Of a stretch of 25,864 nt of DNA, positions 23,646 to 25,864 are shown in pieces. The stretch's first letter is position 1, and each line of letters opens with the position of its first letter. The notes below the pieces were generated by a model that saw nothing but the letters and a program-made list of their open reading frames with translations, did no database searches and had not been told where the DNA came from. Position numbers and translations under genes: made by a program. The stretch comes from an uncultured Clostridia bacterium (lineage in GTDB: Bacteria > Bacillota > Clostridia > Peptostreptococcales > Acidaminobacteraceae). Location: the NCBI GenBank assembly GCA_937880545.1, contig CALFKA010000304.1, positions 1 to 25,864 on the forward strand, read 5' to 3'.

Positions 23646-24595
23646 ATGCGCTCCTCCCTGTTTACTCTTGGATCGATCAATTTATAGGCGATGTCCAGTA
23701 GGACGTGGATCACAATGACTAAAAAGGCGATGTAGAGGACCATGCCCTGAACAAGCGGAAAGTCGCGGGCGGAGATGCCGGAGATGAGGAGCTTTCCCAG
23801 CCCCGGAATATTGTAGATCTGTTCGATGATGAGGGTGCCGCCCAGAATCTCTGCGACCATCATCCCTAAAATTGTCAATGTCGGGATCAGGGAGTTGCGC
23901 AGGACATGGCGGAACATGATCTTATCGGTGGAGAGTCCCTTGGCGTAGCCCGTGCGAACATAGTCCTGTCCCCACTCATCCAAAATAGAGCTGCGGGTAT
24001 AGCGTACGAGTACTGCTACACGGGGAATAGCAAGAGCCAGTGCAGGAAACATCAGGTAGGAGAGCCCTCGGAATAGGTCAGTGCTCAGGGGCACGTAGGC
24101 TCCGGGGGTAAACCAGCCGAGGATCAGTCCAAAGAGATAGGTCGCCAGGATTCCCAGCCAGAAGGTCGGAATCGCCATGCCGATCTGCGTCACGACACCC
24201 AGAGCGACACCCGATAATCTTCCTCGATATTTAGCACTCAAAAGAGAGATGGGGATTCCGATGACCACCGTTAGAAATAACGTCAGTACCGTAAGCTGCG
24301 TCGTCACCGCCACGCGGGAGCGAATCAGTTCAATCACCGGCAGATCAAAGCGGTTCGAAATGCCAAAATCGCCTCGGAAGGCTCGAAGGAACCAGTTTCC
24401 CAGGCGAACAAATATCGGCCGATCGAGGCCTATCTCCTTGCGATAGGCCTCAATCTGCACATCTGTAGCGTCAATGCCGAGACGCAGGAGTGCTGCATCT
24501 CCCGGCAATATTTCAAAGATAAAGAAGGTGATGACAGCAACCAGCGCTAATGTCAGTAGTAACGACGCCGCCTTTTTCAACAAATATACCGGCAT
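23642..24595 (-). CDS. Peptide ABC transporter permease (OppB/DppB-like)
   Basis: This is an inner-membrane permease, 317 residues with six predicted spans. Family segments are FFIFEILPGDAA in the first span, GLDRPIFVRLGNWF, MAIPTFWLGILATYLF, and the cytoplasmic loop RYTRSSILDEWGQDYVRTGYAKGL followed by LRNSLIPTLTILG. The ending YKLIDPRVN is also typical. It lies 38 bases after the substrate-binding protein gene. GAGGA is about ten bases before the ATG. Confidence 0.94.
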   Translation of the reverse strand: MPVYLLKKAASLLLTLALVAVITFFIFEILPGDAALLRLGIDATDVQIEAYRKEIGLDRPIFVRLGNWFLRAFRGDFGISNRFDLPVIELIRSRVAVTTQLTVLTLFLTVVIGIPISLLSAKYRGRLSGVALGVVTQIGMAIPTFWLGILATYLFGLILGWFTPGAYVPLSTDLFRGLSYLMFPALALAIPRVAVLVRYTRSSILDEWGQDYVRTGYAKGLSTDKIMFRHVLRNSLIPTLTILGMMVAEILGGTLIIEQIYNIPGLGKLLISGISARDFPLVQGMVLYIAFLVIVIHVLLDIAYKLIDPRVNREERI

Positions 24596-24633
24596 GTCTT
24601 ATTTATCCTCTGTACCGGATGGAATAGACCGGC

Positions 24634-25816
24634 TTATTCAAAGTATAGTGTCGAAACATCCTGAAAATAAATCGGGTAAAGCGTATAGCCCTTCAAATTC
24701 TTTTTGTGGGCAACCATGAGGGAAGGATCCATCAGGAAGATGACACCGCTGTCTTCTGCGATGACCTTCTGAGCGGCTTTATAGGCCACGGCTCTCTCCG
24801 CCGGATCCGACGCACTCAGTCCCTCATTTAGTAGGCGATCGTACTCAGGACTTGCGTAGTTGAGGAAGTTCTGTGGGTAATCGCTCATGTAGCGCTGCAT
24901 GATGGGATGAGGATCAAGCTTGCCTACAAAGGAAATGACGGTCGATTCGTAGTCTTCTCCTAAATAGATCCGATCCAGCCACACACCCCATTCCACCTGT
25001 TCAATCTTTGCGGTAATGCCGGCTGCTGCCAACTGTTCTACAAGAATCTCCGCCGTATTGACATGGAATTCATAGTTGGAGGGGACACTGATGGTGAAGC
25101 TCAAGTCTGTCTCCCCCGCCTTTTCAAGCAGTTCTTTTGCCTTCTCCACGTTGTGGGGGTAGAGGTCCTGCAGACCGTCCTGGAACCAAAACTCCATCAC
25201 GGGACTCATGTTTGCGCCGAGCTTAGTTGCCTTGCCATCGGCCAGTCTCGAAATCAGAGCGTCCTTATCGACGGCATAGTTGATGGCTTCACGCACTTCC
25301 TGTTTGGCAAAGGGAGCAAACGCATGATTGAGTCCAAAAATCTGAATCATGTTCTGTGGGCCTTCAATGACTTCAAAAGTATCCGGCAGCGACTCGATCT
25401 GGTCGACCGTAATTCTCGGCAGCAGATCTACTTCACCCGCCAATAGACTTGAGAGTGCTGTGGCGTTGTCGGCAAAGAGCCTGAACTCCACGTCTTTGAT
25501 CTTGCCCATCTTGTCTTTGTTCCAGTATTCATCGAAGCGGGTCAATTTGATGTGTTGCGTCGGACTGTACGAGACAAATTTATAAGGTCCGGTTCCAACA
25601 GGCGCGCTGTTATGAGACTCTTCCTCAAGGGAGCTGTCGAGCACAGCCGCCGTCATAGCTTCCAGGAAGTCGCCTTTCGGCTCACTCAGTGTAAACTGTA
25701 CCTGATTGTCGCCGACCGCCTCGATGCGAGCGCCGACCAAAGTCTTGACGACCATGACTTGGTCATTTTCCTCTCCGTGACCACCGAGTCTATGGTAGCT
25801 CCAGATGACATCGTCC
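24634..25816 (-). CDS. Peptide/nickel-type substrate-binding protein, 5' end missing
   Basis: This is an extracellular solute-binding protein (family 5) that delivers substrate to the permeases encoded next to it. About 393 residues are present. The signal peptide, lipobox and first part of lobe I are missing because the genomic sequence stops at 25816 and continues as sequencing adapter. Visible family features are PVGTGPYKFVSY with YSPTQHIKLTRFDEYW after it, REAINYAVDKDAL, NPxA-like KAKELLEKAG and the C-terminal segment DSGVIFLMDPSLMV. The apparent frame runs on to a GTG at 25833, but its first residues (MCSSDL) are translated adapter and should be removed. Confidence 0.93.
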
Positions 25817-25864
25817 AGATCGGAAGAGCACACGTCTGAACTCCAGTCACATCACGATCTCGTA
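25817..25864. other. Illumina TruSeq adapter and index sequence (artefact)
   Basis: From 25817 the sequence begins AGATCGGAAGAGCACACG and continues as the standard TruSeq indexed adapter. The six-base index ATCACG is at 25851-25856, followed by ATCTCGTA of the flow-cell primer. These 48 bases are library construct, not genome. The true contig ends at 25816. Confidence 0.98.

Noticed and set aside
25817..25833. GTG start and first residues (MCSSDL) of the substrate-binding protein
   Set aside because: These codons are translated sequencing adapter.
1..25864. CRISPR array, insertion sequence, tRNA or rRNA genes
   Set aside because: No regularly spaced repeats, no transposase-like protein and no cloverleaf or rRNA sequence was recognised on either strand.

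Overview
The window is one end of a contig from an anaerobic, Gram-positive-type bacterium of moderate GC, roughly half G+C by eye. A member of Clostridia or Tissierellia in the Bacillota seems most likely. The reasons are a bacterial V-type ATPase with sodium-type rotor residues, biotin-dependent sodium-pump decarboxylase subunits, a Cat1-like CoA-transferase, a barnase/barstar pair, MurA and an Opp/Dpp peptide importer. The species cannot be named from the sequence. Every well-supported gene lies on the minus strand, so transcription runs from right to left.

Right end (25864 to 20929). The last 48 bases (25817-25864) are Illumina TruSeq adapter plus index, not genome. The first gene, a substrate-binding protein, is therefore truncated at its 5' end. 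It is followed by two permeases and two ATPases (SBP-B-C-D-F order), joined by ATGA overlaps and closed by an intrinsic terminator.

Middle (20745 to 8822). A long co-directional run begins with threonylcarbamoyl-AMP synthase and rpiB. It continues through a complete nine-gene V-type ATPase (G, I, K, E, C, F, A, B, D). ATGA coupling then leads into a barnase-like RNase with a lipoprotein signal, a barstar-like inhibitor and murA. A strong terminator overlaps the murA stop codon.

Left-middle (8802 to 4915). Three coupled genes encode a patatin-like lipase, a phosphohexomutase and an AEC-family transporter, followed by a terminator.

Left end (4396 to 88). Four genes encode the membrane and biotin-carrier parts of a sodium-translocating acyl-CoA/oxo-acid decarboxylase. 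One is a 50-residue single-span subunit that a length cutoff would miss. No carboxyltransferase (alpha) subunit is present. After a bidirectional terminator and a roughly 700-base structured intergenic stretch comes a Cat1-type succinyl-CoA CoA-transferase.

The likely common theme is sodium energetics. Decarboxylation, possibly in a succinate-to-propionate route that uses the CoA-transferase, would export Na+. The V-ATPase carries the Na+-binding residues known from Enterococcus hirae NtpK. The most unusual local arrangement is the RNase/inhibitor pair wired by overlapping codons into the ATPase-murA operon. The most uncertain region is 1960-2320, which holds a short hydrophobic reading frame, several hairpins and a motif present four times.
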